The position numbers were made by a program, and so were the translations under genes. Below are positions 5,958 through 14,287 of a stretch of DNA of 64,000 nt, in pieces. The stretch's first letter is position 1. Every line of letters begins with the position of its first letter. A model generated the notes under the pieces. It saw nothing but the letters and a program-made list of their open reading frames with translations, was not told the DNA's origin and ran no database searches. Location of the stretch: positions 1 to 64,000 of the forward strand of contig CAZSSJ010000002.1 of NCBI GenBank assembly GCA_964609775.1, read 5' to 3'. This DNA comes from CAZNUP01 sp964609775. Lineage in GTDB: Bacteria > Patescibacteriota > Microgenomatia > JAMCZE01.

Positions 5958-6716
5958 ATGAAAGGTGTCATCCTCGCCGGCGGTCTAGGAACCCGGCTCT
6001 ATCCTTTGACTTTTGCCACCAATAAGCACCTTCTCCCGGTCTATGACCAGCCGATGGTTTTCTATCCGATTCAAACTTTGGTCAAAGCGGGCATCACCGA
6101 AATAATGATTGTTCTGGGTGGCCCTCATGCTGGTCACTTCGTTTCGGTTCTGCGCAACGGTAAAGACTTGGGGATCAGACACCTGGAGTTTGCCTACCAA
6201 GAATCGACCGTCGTCAACGGCCGGAAAATCGAAGGCGGCATCGCTCATGCTCCTTCTTTAACTGAGAGCTTTGCTGACAGCCAACCCCTTTGTGTCATTC
6301 TTGGTGACAACACCACTGACGCAGACATCTCCGCAGATGTCAAAAAATTCGACCAAGGAGCCCTCGTGTTTCTCAAAAAAGTTCCCGACCCGAAGCGTTA
6401 CGGTGTTCCCGTCTTTGATCGTCAGGAAAAAAGTAGGATAGTCGCCATTGAAGAAAAGCCCAGAAAACCGAAATCAAATCTTGCCGTCACCGGCCTCTAT
6501 TTCTACGACAACAAAGTTTTTGACCACATTCGCCGCCTTAAACCTTCCGATCGCGGTGAACTTGAAGTCACTGATTTAAACAACCGCTACATCAAAGACG
6601 GAACCTTAAGATGGAAAGAATTAAAAGGTTTTTGGTCCGACGCCGGCACCTTTGACAGCCTTTTTAAAGCCGGTCAACACTGGGCAACAAAAGTGAAGAA
6701 AAAGCCTACCGCTTAA
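5958..6716 (+). CDS. rfbA: Glucose-1-phosphate thymidylyltransferase-like nucleotidyltransferase
   Basis: A cytoplasmic enzyme that would form dTDP-glucose (or a related nucleotide sugar) from sugar-1-phosphate and NTP, feeding the glycosyltransferases downstream. The start at 5958 puts MKGVILAGGLGTRLYPLT at the N-terminus, the nucleotide-binding signature of RmlA. NKHLLPVYDQPM, VILGDN, IEEKP, TGLYFYD and SDAGT follow in the usual order. At 252 residues it is shorter than the ~290 of enterobacterial RmlA, lacking most of the C-terminal oligomerisation region; short forms are common. An open frame to 5835 exists but adds nonhomologous sequence. No rmlB, rmlC or rmlD is in the window. It converges with trmD, overlapping by 11 bp. 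Confidence 0.88.
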   Translation: MKGVILAGGLGTRLYPLTFATNKHLLPVYDQPMVFYPIQTLVKAGITEIMIVLGGPHAGHFVSVLRNGKDLGIRHLEFAYQESTVVNGRKIEGGIAHAPSLTESFADSQPLCVILGDNTTDADISADVKKFDQGALVFLKKVPDPKRYGVPVFDRQEKSRIVAIEEKPRKPKSNLAVTGLYFYDNKVFDHIRRLKPSDRGELEVTDLNNRYIKDGTLRWKELKGFWSDAGTFDSLFKAGQHWATKVKKKPTA

Positions 6717-7380
6717 TGGGTTGCCTCCATATTCTGATAGCTTCGTGATTTCCTGACAGAAGCACTTCCGGGACTTTCCAGCCATTAAACTCCTCGGGCC
6801 GGGTATATTGCGGGTATTCTAAGTATTGTTGAGGTCCTTCGACTGTGCTCAGGGCGGGCGCAATATTTGAGAAAGTCTCAATGTCTGTGGCCCCCGGTTT
6901 TTCCAGGACACCGGGGAGAAGACGGATAACCGCGTCAGAAATGACCATTGCCGGAATTTCCCCGCCAGTCAGAACGTAATCACCAACACTGACGGCCTCG
7001 TCAACCAAGTACTCCCGGACCCGCTCATCAACGCCCTCATAACGACCACAGATCAGAATCAGTTGATCAAGACCAGTATAGTCCCTGGCCATTTGTTGAG
7101 TAAATTTTGTCCCGCGTGGATCCATCAAAATAATTTTAGTATTCGATTGTTTGTTCCTGATCTTTTGTAATGCTCTATAGATCGGTTCGACTCGCAAAAT
7201 CATCCCGACCCCACCGCCATACGGCCGGTCATCAACAGTCCCGCGCTCATCGATAGCAAATTCTCGCAGGTCATGAAGCCTGATAGTCGCCAAACCTTTG
7301 TCTTGGGCCCGTTTGATGATGCTTTGGTCAAACGGCCCGGAAAACATCTCCGGAAACAGAGTAATAATGTCTATGATCAT
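6706..7380 (-). CDS. trmD: tRNA (guanine37-N1)-methyltransferase
   Basis: Methylates G37 of tRNAs reading CNN codons, preventing +1 frameshifting. MIIDIITLFPEMF, the knotted cofactor site (ILICGRYEGVDERV), SVGDYVLTGGE and LPGVL are typical of the SPOUT-fold TrmD family. Between the conserved SF and YTRPE motifs, residues 172-186 contain an insertion (IAPALSTVEGPQ) absent from the E. coli enzyme. Its DNA (6823-6867) looks like a short interspersed repeat read in frame. The C-terminal domain is shortened, ending soon after LLSGNHEAIRIWR. This is the only housekeeping gene in the window, transcribed divergently from the glycosyltransferase run. Confidence 0.95.
   Translation of the reverse strand: MIIDIITLFPEMFSGPFDQSIIKRAQDKGLATIRLHDLREFAIDERGTVDDRPYGGGVGMILRVEPIYRALQKIRNKQSNTKIILMDPRGTKFTQQMARDYTGLDQLILICGRYEGVDERVREYLVDEAVSVGDYVLTGGEIPAMVISDAVIRLLPGVLEKPGATDIETFSNIAPALSTVEGPQQYLEYPQYTRPEEFNGWKVPEVLLSGNHEAIRIWRQPIKR
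6823..6867 (-). repeat. Short repeat-like insertion within trmD
   Basis: Encodes the extra segment of TrmD. The core CCCTGAGCACAGTCGAAGG is an imperfect palindrome whose reading as ALSTVEG is familiar from interspersed repeats in many bacterial genomes. Compared with E. coli TrmD the loop is about 12 residues longer. I saw no second copy in the window. Confidence 0.55.
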
Positions 7381-7393
7381 GTTTCTACAGATG

Positions 7394-7427
7394 AGTATAT
7401 TTTAGCCCTTCGACTTGCTATACTCAA
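7394..7427. promoter_or_regulatory. Overlapping divergent promoters of trmD and the first GT2 gene
   Basis: For trmD (minus) TTGAGT (complement of 7422-7427), a 17-bp spacer and TAAAAT (complement of 7399-7404) can be read. For the plus strand TATACT at 7419-7424 is a likely -10 and overlaps the trmD -35. The plus-strand -35 is not convincing. Confidence 0.4.
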
Positions 7428-7450
7428 ACGGAGGACTAAGGAGGCAACAT

Positions 7451-8197
7451 ATGAATATTGTTATAGTAATGCCCACTTTCAATGAAGGGCCCAATATCGC
7501 TCGGATGATTGACATTTTGACTAAAGACGTCTTTCCAAAAATCAAACACCATCATCTAACTCTTCTAGTCGTCGACAGCCACTCGCCAGATGGCACCTGG
7601 AAAATTGTTCAGGAGAAAAGCAAGACTAATCGATCGGTCGTCCTTCTCGACGAAGGCGGCAAATACGGTCTGGGCAAAGCCTACATTGACGGTTTCAACT
7701 ATGCCATCCGCAAGCTCAAAGCCGATGCCGTCATGGAAATGGACGGCGACCTTCAACACAATCCCCACGACATCCCCCGATTTGTGACGGAGTTTGCCAA
7801 AGGCGCGGACTACATCGTCGGCTCGCGATATATAGCTGGTGGGTCCATTCCGTCAGAATGGGGACTGGACCGAAAACTTCTTTCCATTGTTGGGAATCTC
7901 ATATACCAAACCTCCCTGTTCATGTGGGACATTCATGATTTTACGACCGGCTTTCGCCTTGCCCGAGTCCGGGGATTTCTTGACACCATCGAATTTGAGA
8001 AAGTTTTCTCTAAATCTTTTGCCTACAAAACCCGGCTTCTCTACGAGATGAAAAAACGCGGTGCAAAAATCAAAGAAATACCAATTAAATTCAATTTAAG
8101 GTTATCAGGTGACTCCAAAATGACGACGAACACTTTTACCGAAAGTCTCAAGGTCATCGCCGTGATCTGGGCCGACCGGTTGGGTTTAACTAAATGA
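7451..8197 (+). CDS. GT2 glycosyltransferase, polyprenol-phosphate mannose synthase-like
   Basis: A GT-A fold enzyme that would transfer a sugar (typically mannose or glucose) from a nucleotide to polyprenyl phosphate, making the lipid donors used by GT-C proteins. The start at ATG 7451 is set by an AAGGAGG site seven bases upstream, 12 codons inside the longest frame. IVMPTFNEGPNI at the N-terminus, VVDSHSPDGT and the MEMDGDLQHNP metal-binding motif (residues 96-104) place it with DPM1. IVGSRY and TGFRLARV follow as in that family. There are no membrane helices. It heads the 31-kb plus-strand run and overlaps the next gene by four bases. Confidence 0.9.
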   Translation: MNIVIVMPTFNEGPNIARMIDILTKDVFPKIKHHHLTLLVVDSHSPDGTWKIVQEKSKTNRSVVLLDEGGKYGLGKAYIDGFNYAIRKLKADAVMEMDGDLQHNPHDIPRFVTEFAKGADYIVGSRYIAGGSIPSEWGLDRKLLSIVGNLIYQTSLFMWDIHDFTTGFRLARVRGFLDTIEFEKVFSKSFAYKTRLLYEMKKRGAKIKEIPIKFNLRLSGDSKMTTNTFTESLKVIAVIWADRLGLTK

Positions 8198-8940
8198 AAA
8201 AAGCTGTCATCGTTGCTCCCACCCTGAACGAACAGGAAAATATCGAGGCCTTTCTCACCAATGTTCTAGCCCAGAGAGTCCGCCTTTCTGGCTATCAACT
8301 AGACATTCTCGTTTCTGACAGTCATTCACAGGACAAAACTCAGGAGATAGTCAAAAAGATGCGAAAAAGGGAGTCGGGGATTCATCTCCTTGATGTGCAC
8401 GAAAAGGGTCTGGGGTTGGGCCTTTCTAAAGGTCTGGACTACGCCATCAATCGTCTCGGTGCTGATGTTCTTCTGACCATGGAAGCGGACCTGTCAAACG
8501 ACCCAAACAAAATTCCCGATTTTTTGACTCGCCTTGACAAGGCTGATTTGGTTATTGGCAGCCGCTATACTCTGGGCGGCGGCATTGTCAACTGGTCCTG
8601 GTGGCGAAAGTCTTTGAGCCTCGGAGCCAATTCCACCCTCCGACTGCTCTCTTTCGCTCTCCAAATTCATGAGTTCACCAATCTCTACCGAGCTTTTAAA
8701 AAAGACGTCTGGATTAAATTGCGGCCGCGCGTTTCCATCCACCTTGGTTGGCTCTTTGTTCCCGCTTTTGTCTTTGAAGCCACCACCATGAAGATAAAGA
8801 TTATTGAAGAGCCCTTCATCTTTTATGACCGCTTTGGTGGCCGGTCAAAAATGCGGACCTTGTCCTACACTCGCAACCTCCTGAAATATGCCTTAAAATT
8901 TAGATTCCAAAAGATATGGAACACCTTCTCAAATTCTTAG
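8194..8940 (+). CDS. GT2 glycosyltransferase, DPM1-like paralogue
   Basis: A second cytoplasmic GT2, colinear with the preceding enzyme: IVAPTLNEQENI, VSDSHSQDKT and TMEADLSNDP (metal motif ExD at 97-99 instead of DxD), then VIGSRY. The motif change and divergent C-terminal half suggest a different lipid-linked sugar. It overlaps the DPM-like gene by 4 bp and the GtrA gene by 25 bp, forming a GT2-GT2-GtrA block. Confidence 0.88.
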   Translation: MKKAVIVAPTLNEQENIEAFLTNVLAQRVRLSGYQLDILVSDSHSQDKTQEIVKKMRKRESGIHLLDVHEKGLGLGLSKGLDYAINRLGADVLLTMEADLSNDPNKIPDFLTRLDKADLVIGSRYTLGGGIVNWSWWRKSLSLGANSTLRLLSFALQIHEFTNLYRAFKKDVWIKLRPRVSIHLGWLFVPAFVFEATTMKIKIIEEPFIFYDRFGGRSKMRTLSYTRNLLKYALKFRFQKIWNTFSNS

Positions 8941-9401
8941 TCGTCGGCACCGTCGGTTTTATTATCAACACCGCTATCTTGGTGACCGGGGTGAGATTGG
9001 GGTTGCGGCCGTCCTTTGCCGGGCCCCTGGGGGCAGAACTCGCTATCATCTCAAATTTTTTCTGGAACAACATCTGGACGTTTTCTGACCGTCAGATCAC
9101 CTCTTGGAATGTCTTGCCGGCCAAATTCCTCCAATTCAACATTCTTTCTTTCGGGTCAGTTGTCATTCAATTTATCTTTTTAAAGGCGGGGGAGTCAATC
9201 TTTGGACTGACGAAATTTAAAGAGCCTTTCATTGACCAACAAATCTTCACCGGCCCGCTCTCTAAAATTAAGATCTATTCCCTCATCGCAAAACTCCCAA
9301 CGATAAGGAAATTTTCGTTATATCTGGTTTTCTATATGGCCGGAGTGGGAGCCGGTCTAGTGTGGAATTTCCTTGTTTATTCACAAGTAATCTGGAGATG
9401 A
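8916..9401 (+). CDS. GtrA-like membrane protein
   Basis: A 161-residue membrane protein with about four hydrophobic helices. LLKFLVVGTVGFIINTAIL and ISNFFWNNIWTF match the N-terminal half of the GtrA family, small proteins implicated in moving or presenting polyprenyl-phosphate sugars. A loop of about 50 residues separates helices 3 and 4, longer than in typical GtrA. Its position after two DPM-like genes matches the family's usual partners. Confidence 0.85.
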   Translation: MEHLLKFLVVGTVGFIINTAILVTGVRLGLRPSFAGPLGAELAIISNFFWNNIWTFSDRQITSWNVLPAKFLQFNILSFGSVVIQFIFLKAGESIFGLTKFKEPFIDQQIFTGPLSKIKIYSLIAKLPTIRKFSLYLVFYMAGVGAGLVWNFLVYSQVIWR

Positions 9402-9408
9402 ACCGACG

Positions 9409-10902
9409 ATGCTTCCGCAAAAACTCACCTCACCAAAAACAATTCTTTTTCTAATCCTTCTTCTCGCTTTTCTTTTGCGAACCTATCAGCTTTCCCCCTA
9501 TCTGCAATTTCTTGGTGATGAGGGAAGAGACGTGCTGGTGGTCAAAAGGATGATCGTCGACCACAACTGGACTCTTCTGGGCCCCAGTGCTTCCGTCGGC
9601 GGCTTCTACATCGGCCCACTCTACTATTACTTCATGATCCCTTTCCTCGCCTTGTCCAAACTTGATCCCGTCGGCCCGGCGGTAATGTCTGTCATCTTTG
9701 GCATCGGGGCAGTTTTTCTCGCCCATTTTTTCGCCAAAAGGTTTTGGAGTGAAAAAGTCGCCCTGCTCTGTGCTCTTCTGGTTGCGCTGTCTCCAAAAAT
9801 GGTCTACATTTCTCGCTTTTCTTGGAATCCCAACCCCACTCCCTTTTTTGCTCTCCTAACAATTCTCTTTGTCTACCTGTCCACTAAGAGAAATCGAGTT
9901 TTAATGAGTTTGCTTTGTGGAATAAGCCTCGGAATAATGCAGGAGTTGCACTATACTAACTTAATCTTTGGTCCAATCGTTGGTCTTTCGGTGCTCCTTC
10001 TCTTTCCCTTAAGGCTTGCCATCACTAATTTGGCCTTAATTTTTGTGGGATTTTTGCTGGGGAATTCCCCCTATCTCCTTTTTGAAATTCGCCACGGCTT
10101 CCCTAACATTCATAGTGTTCTTGAGTTCACCACCCGTGGAAGCGGAGCCGTCATCTCCCCTCGTAGCCTCAACTTTCTCTGGCTGTTCAATGACATTCTC
10201 CGCCGCGTTTTCGAAACCGTCTTCGCCTTTTCCGGACAGGCATTAGATCTGTTCTATTACACCAGCTTGGCAGGATTTACGTTTTGGGCTGTCAAAGCAG
10301 CCAGAAGAAAACTTAGTCGACCCCGGGTGATAATTTTAGCCAGCTGGATCTTTATTGGAGTCTTGGGAATTGGTTCATATCGTGGCCAACTCCTTGACCA
10401 CTATTTTGGATTTCTTTTCCCCATTCCTTTTCTCATGCTTGCCGCGGCTGTCGGCTCGGTCATTTTCAGAAAAGCCCTCATCCTTCCCGTTGCTATAGCG
10501 CTAGCAATCCTTGTCGCCTTGGAAATTAACAACCTGTATTTCTGGCAGCCGCCGAACAACCTCGTCAAACAAACTCAGGAAATTGCCAGAATTGTCTTGC
10601 GGATGGCCCAAGAAAGGCCGTATAATTTTGCCCTTTTGACCTTAGGAAACAGCGACCACGCCTATCGCTATTTTCTGGAAATTTGGGGTAAACCTCCTGT
10701 CGTAATCGAGAATCCACAAAACGACCCCGAGCGCAAAACAGTCACTGATCAATTACTTGTTGTCTGCGAGGGCAGTGATTGCAAACCCCTGGGCCACCCG
10801 CTCTGGGAGGTCGCCGGGTTTGGGCAGGGAGAAATCGTGGAGCGGGAAGTTGGTCCGGCTGGGATAATCATCTACAAACTGATACACTACAAAGGTTCAT
10901 GA
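9409..10902 (+). CDS. GT-C membrane glycosyltransferase (GT39/ArnT-like, DQ/DE subfamily)
   Basis: About 10-11 transmembrane helices followed by a C-terminal extracytoplasmic part. The first outer loop carries FLGDEGRD (Asp37-Glu38), where PMT/ArnT enzymes place the catalytic acid, then LLGPSASVGGFYIGPLYYY. This LGP-x2-S-x2-G-x3-GP-x3-Y signature recurs in the four related proteins from 12797 to 21206. Expected role: transfer of a sugar from a polyprenyl-phosphate donor to an acceptor outside the membrane. Donor and acceptor cannot be read from sequence. Confidence 0.85.
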   Translation: MLPQKLTSPKTILFLILLLAFLLRTYQLSPYLQFLGDEGRDVLVVKRMIVDHNWTLLGPSASVGGFYIGPLYYYFMIPFLALSKLDPVGPAVMSVIFGIGAVFLAHFFAKRFWSEKVALLCALLVALSPKMVYISRFSWNPNPTPFFALLTILFVYLSTKRNRVLMSLLCGISLGIMQELHYTNLIFGPIVGLSVLLLFPLRLAITNLALIFVGFLLGNSPYLLFEIRHGFPNIHSVLEFTTRGSGAVISPRSLNFLWLFNDILRRVFETVFAFSGQALDLFYYTSLAGFTFWAVKAARRKLSRPRVIILASWIFIGVLGIGSYRGQLLDHYFGFLFPIPFLMLAAAVGSVIFRKALILPVAIALAILVALEINNLYFWQPPNNLVKQTQEIARIVLRMAQERPYNFALLTLGNSDHAYRYFLEIWGKPPVVIENPQNDPERKTVTDQLLVVCEGSDCKPLGHPLWEVAGFGQGEIVEREVGPAGIIIYKLIHYKGS

Positions 10903-10927
10903 GACTTATGTGACCCTTGTGACCCAT

Positions 10928-11704
10928 ATGTCTGATAAAATTTATCTCTCGGTCATCATCCCTTCCTACAACGAAACCGCTAATCTCAAAAGAGGCGTCT
11001 TAAGCGAAGTAAACACTTACCTTGCCCGTCAAAAATACTCTTGGGAAGTAATTATTTCCGACGATGGCTCTCCCGAAGAAGAATCACGTCAGCTGGCCCG
11101 AGATTTTTGCGACAAGACTTCGAACTTCATTTATCTTCAAAACGAACACGGCGGTAAAGCCTTTGCCGTCTATACTGGAGTGCAAAAAAGCTCCGGAGAA
11201 TTGGTTCTCTTCACAGATATGGACCAGTCGACACCAATCTCTGAATTGGAAAAAATTCTGCCTCAGTTTGATCGGGGATTTGATATTGTCATTGGTAGTC
11301 GGGGAGAGGAGAGTCAAGACTCACCTCTCCTGCGTCTCGTAGCCCACAAGGTCTTTCTCACATTTCGTCGCATCTTCCTCCTAGGAAACTTCGTTGACAC
11401 TCAGGCCGGTTTCAAAGCATTTCGTGGTCCAGTAATTAAAGAGATTTTCCCTATACTTCAAGCAGTTCAGTCACCACCTGACAAGAAAAGCGGGTGGAAT
11501 CCAACCGCTTTTGACGTCGAACTTCTCGTTGCTGCCCAGGCCCGAGGCTACAAAGTTACCGATGTCCCCATTAAGTGGCAGGATCGGGATATTTCAACAG
11601 GTAAAAGTAGAGGTCTAGTGAAATTTGCCAGAGAGTCTCTCGAAATGCTGCACGAGGTCTTCCGGGTAAAAGCCAACGACCTATCTGGCCACTACCGAAA
11701 ATGA
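10928..11704 (+). CDS. GT2 glycosyltransferase, ALG5/DPM-like
   Basis: A GT-A fold enzyme with SVIIPSYNETANL, ISDDGSPEE, a GGKAFAVYTG stretch and the metal motif FTDMDQSTP. VIGSRGEE and DTQAGFKAFR follow. The GGKA-x6-G and TDMD features are those of the dolichyl-phosphate glucosyltransferase (ALG5) type, so it probably makes a polyprenyl-phosphate hexose. A GTG at 10910 is in frame, but the ATG at 10928 gives the usual N-terminus; neither has a Shine-Dalgarno. The 25-bp gap before it contains a short TGTGACCC direct repeat. It overlaps the next gene by four bases. Confidence 0.88.
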   Translation: MSDKIYLSVIIPSYNETANLKRGVLSEVNTYLARQKYSWEVIISDDGSPEEESRQLARDFCDKTSNFIYLQNEHGGKAFAVYTGVQKSSGELVLFTDMDQSTPISELEKILPQFDRGFDIVIGSRGEESQDSPLLRLVAHKVFLTFRRIFLLGNFVDTQAGFKAFRGPVIKEIFPILQAVQSPPDKKSGWNPTAFDVELLVAAQARGYKVTDVPIKWQDRDISTGKSRGLVKFARESLEMLHEVFRVKANDLSGHYRK

Positions 11705-12825
11705 CCACAGCTTTATATCTTTTAGCCCTCCTGGCGCTTGCTATCTATTCATATAGTCAAATCGATCTCAATTTAACTCTCCTCCAGCACCCCGCCTTTA
11801 TCAACTTCCAAAACGTGATGATTCAACTGGGCTATTTTAATCGTCCTTCATCAACACTCATCTACCTCATCATAATTTTCCTACTTTTTGTCTTCTATAT
11901 CCGGATACTCGCTAAAGCCGGAAGAGACCACCTGTCAAGCAGACAACTTGCCCTCCCCATCCTTGGTGTGGTCATTCTTGGCCTCATCTCGTATCCCGCG
12001 TTTTCCCATGACTTTTTCAACTATCTGTTTGACATCCGAATCCTTACACACTACAATCTCAACCCCTATCAATTTAGGCCCCTGGATTTTCCCGCCGATC
12101 CTTGGCTGCGCTTCATGCACTGGGTTCATCGTCCCTATCCTTACGGTCCATTCTGGCTTGTGCTGACTTTTCTGCCGTCAGTCTTTGGTTTTGGCAAGTT
12201 TGTCCTCACCCTTCTCAACTTTAAAATCCTCTTCCTCACTTTCTATCTCGGCAGTATTTTTCTAATCAAAAAAATTCTTACTCGAATAAGCCCGCAGAAA
12301 ATAGCTCTTGGGGTGGTCTTTTTTGCTCTCAATCCGTTGGTCATTGTCGAAGCAGTTGTCAGTCCACATCTGGACATAGTAATGGCGTTTTTTCTCCTGT
12401 TAAGCACCTATCTACTCTTAAGCACCAAAAGGGTTTTGGCTATTCTTTCGCTCGTGCTTTCAGCGGGGGTAAAGTTTTTGACCATTGTTTTGTTGCCGGT
12501 GTATTTTTTCCGCCTTCCCTATGATCGGACAATCAAAATTTTAGTTGTGCTTCTCCTCCTGTCACTCGTACCCGTCATCTACCAACGAGAATTCTACCCT
12601 TGGTACTTTTTACCTATTTTCTCACTGCTAGCCCTTCTTGCTCCCCAAGGTAAGCTACTGATTCTTTCGCTGTCCGCTTCGGCCGGACTCCTCCTTAGCT
12701 ATGCCCCCTATCTTTATGTAGGCTCCTATCCACCGGAAGTTCAGCAGGCCAAATTGATTGTTACTTTCTTGCCGCTTGCTTTGGGCCTCACTATTTATGG
12801 CCGAAAAATTTTTCTCCAAAATTAA
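11701..12825 (+). CDS. GT-C membrane mannosyltransferase-like protein
   Basis: A 374-residue polytopic protein, about ten helices. The central outer loop (SYPAFSHDFFNYLFD ... YNLNPYQFRPLDFP ... YPYGPFW) matches the pattern of bacterial polyprenol-phosphate-mannose-dependent mannosyltransferases and GT87-like proteins: Asp before an NY/DY, then NPY and YGP. The protein at 47658-49037 shares this layout. It probably uses a lipid-linked sugar made by the adjacent GT2. Confidence 0.8.
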   Translation: MTTALYLLALLALAIYSYSQIDLNLTLLQHPAFINFQNVMIQLGYFNRPSSTLIYLIIIFLLFVFYIRILAKAGRDHLSSRQLALPILGVVILGLISYPAFSHDFFNYLFDIRILTHYNLNPYQFRPLDFPADPWLRFMHWVHRPYPYGPFWLVLTFLPSVFGFGKFVLTLLNFKILFLTFYLGSIFLIKKILTRISPQKIALGVVFFALNPLVIVEAVVSPHLDIVMAFFLLLSTYLLLSTKRVLAILSLVLSAGVKFLTIVLLPVYFFRLPYDRTIKILVVLLLLSLVPVIYQREFYPWYFLPIFSLLALLAPQGKLLILSLSASAGLLLSYAPYLYVGSYPPEVQQAKLIVTFLPLALGLTIYGRKIFLQN

Positions 12826-14287
12826 ATATCATTCTCCCTTGCTTGTAGTTCTGGCCCTGGGAGCAGTCCTGCGCTGGATCAATCTCCTCCAGTCGATGCA
12901 ATTTTTCTACGACCAAGCCCGAGACGCTTTGGTCGCCACAGGCATTATGCGCGGCGATTTCGTCCTCGTTGGCCCTTCAGCTGATACCTCTGGCCTCTTC
13001 ATGGGCCCCCTCTGGTACTATTTCCTCACTCCCCTCTATTTCCTCGCTCAAGGCAACCCGGCGATTGTTCTCTGGCTGACCAGTTTTCTTGACCTGGCAA
13101 CAATCATCCTTCTCTACTCCGTCGCTAAACTCGTTTTCGATCGGAAAACGGCCCTCATCGCAGCTGCCATCTGGTCGTTCGGAGCCCTGCCGGTCGCCTA
13201 CGCCCGCACTCTTTCTAATCCCGCCTCGACTGCTTTATGGAGCCTCCTAATTTTTATTGGCTTGGTAAAAATCGGGCAGAATGACCGGTCTGGAAGCTTA
13301 ATTGTTGCTCTATCTCTAGCACTTCTGTATCAATTGAATCCCGCTTCTGCTTATCTTTTGACCTTTTGGGTGGGGGTATCTTTGATTTTCCTACGCCGAC
13401 ACCTGACTAATCGTCGATGGTTAGCCCTCTGTCTAATTCTTTTTCTTCTTTCTTTTTCCCCTCAGCTTCTTTTTGAGATCCGTAATCATTATCCCAGTTT
13501 GGAGCATCTTCGGAATCTGTTTCTTGCCGCCGGTCCGACCGAAGGATTTTTCTATGGCCTTTACCTCCGGTGGACAAATTTTCTGGGCGAGCTAACTAAC
13601 TATCTTTTCTATGGCCAACCCGTCTGGTCACTTGTCGCTCTGCTTGGTGGTGCCGCTCTCTTTGTTAGAGGTAGCGCCAGATATCGATTGCTTCTGGGTC
13701 TATGGCTCACTCTTCCTCTTTTCAGCTATTTCTTTCTCTACTTTCGCGGCGAATCACACCCCCACTACCTTTTGGGGTGGATCCCGGCTGCCGTCTTAAT
13801 TTTTGCCTATTTGATCTCCCGTCTTTCCCGGGTTTTTCCTCCGGTGGCTCTAGCTATTTTTGTCTTTTTCATTTTCAGTGCCACCTTCGGCTGGGGAAAG
13901 GAGATTATCCTCAAGCAACATATTGCCCAGCCTGCCGACCCAAACACGGTCGGTTTAGCAGATCAAATTGGAGTAGTTGACTATATCTACCAGGATGCAG
14001 CGGGGGAACCCTTTGGCTACCATAACTATGGCATCGTTCCCTATTGGGAAGATGCGGAGTGGCAATATCTTTTTTCCTGGTATGGTCAAAAAAAATATGG
14101 TTATCTTCCCTCCCGTCGCGCTGGCAATCCTCTCTATTTAATTTATGAACCTGACCCCTACCTCCCAGAATTTCAGAAAAGGTGGCTGACGGAATTTCGA
14201 AGTCCGGACAAGGGTCCGGTCATAGGCAGAAAAGAATTTCCCGTTTACACCGTCGAAAAATTCGACAAGCGTGGCTATGGTCACTAA
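12797..14287 (+). CDS. GT-C membrane glycosyltransferase (GT39-like, DQ subfamily)
   Basis: The start at ATG 12797 (MAEKFFSKIK) is preferred over 12758 because it places a basic N-terminus before helix 1 and reduces the overlap to 29 bp. FFYDQARDALVATG (Asp39-Gln40, Asp43) replaces the DE of classic PMT enzymes, and LVGPSADTSGLFMGPLWYYF follows. About 11 helices, then a soluble tail rich in aromatic residues (WQYLFSWYGQKKYGYLPS). The same tail motif appears in the 19641 protein, so the two share both ends. Confidence 0.85.
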   Translation: MAEKFFSKIKYHSPLLVVLALGAVLRWINLLQSMQFFYDQARDALVATGIMRGDFVLVGPSADTSGLFMGPLWYYFLTPLYFLAQGNPAIVLWLTSFLDLATIILLYSVAKLVFDRKTALIAAAIWSFGALPVAYARTLSNPASTALWSLLIFIGLVKIGQNDRSGSLIVALSLALLYQLNPASAYLLTFWVGVSLIFLRRHLTNRRWLALCLILFLLSFSPQLLFEIRNHYPSLEHLRNLFLAAGPTEGFFYGLYLRWTNFLGELTNYLFYGQPVWSLVALLGGAALFVRGSARYRLLLGLWLTLPLFSYFFLYFRGESHPHYLLGWIPAAVLIFAYLISRLSRVFPPVALAIFVFFIFSATFGWGKEIILKQHIAQPADPNTVGLADQIGVVDYIYQDAAGEPFGYHNYGIVPYWEDAEWQYLFSWYGQKKYGYLPSRRAGNPLYLIYEPDPYLPEFQKRWLTEFRSPDKGPVIGRKEFPVYTVEKFDKRGYGH

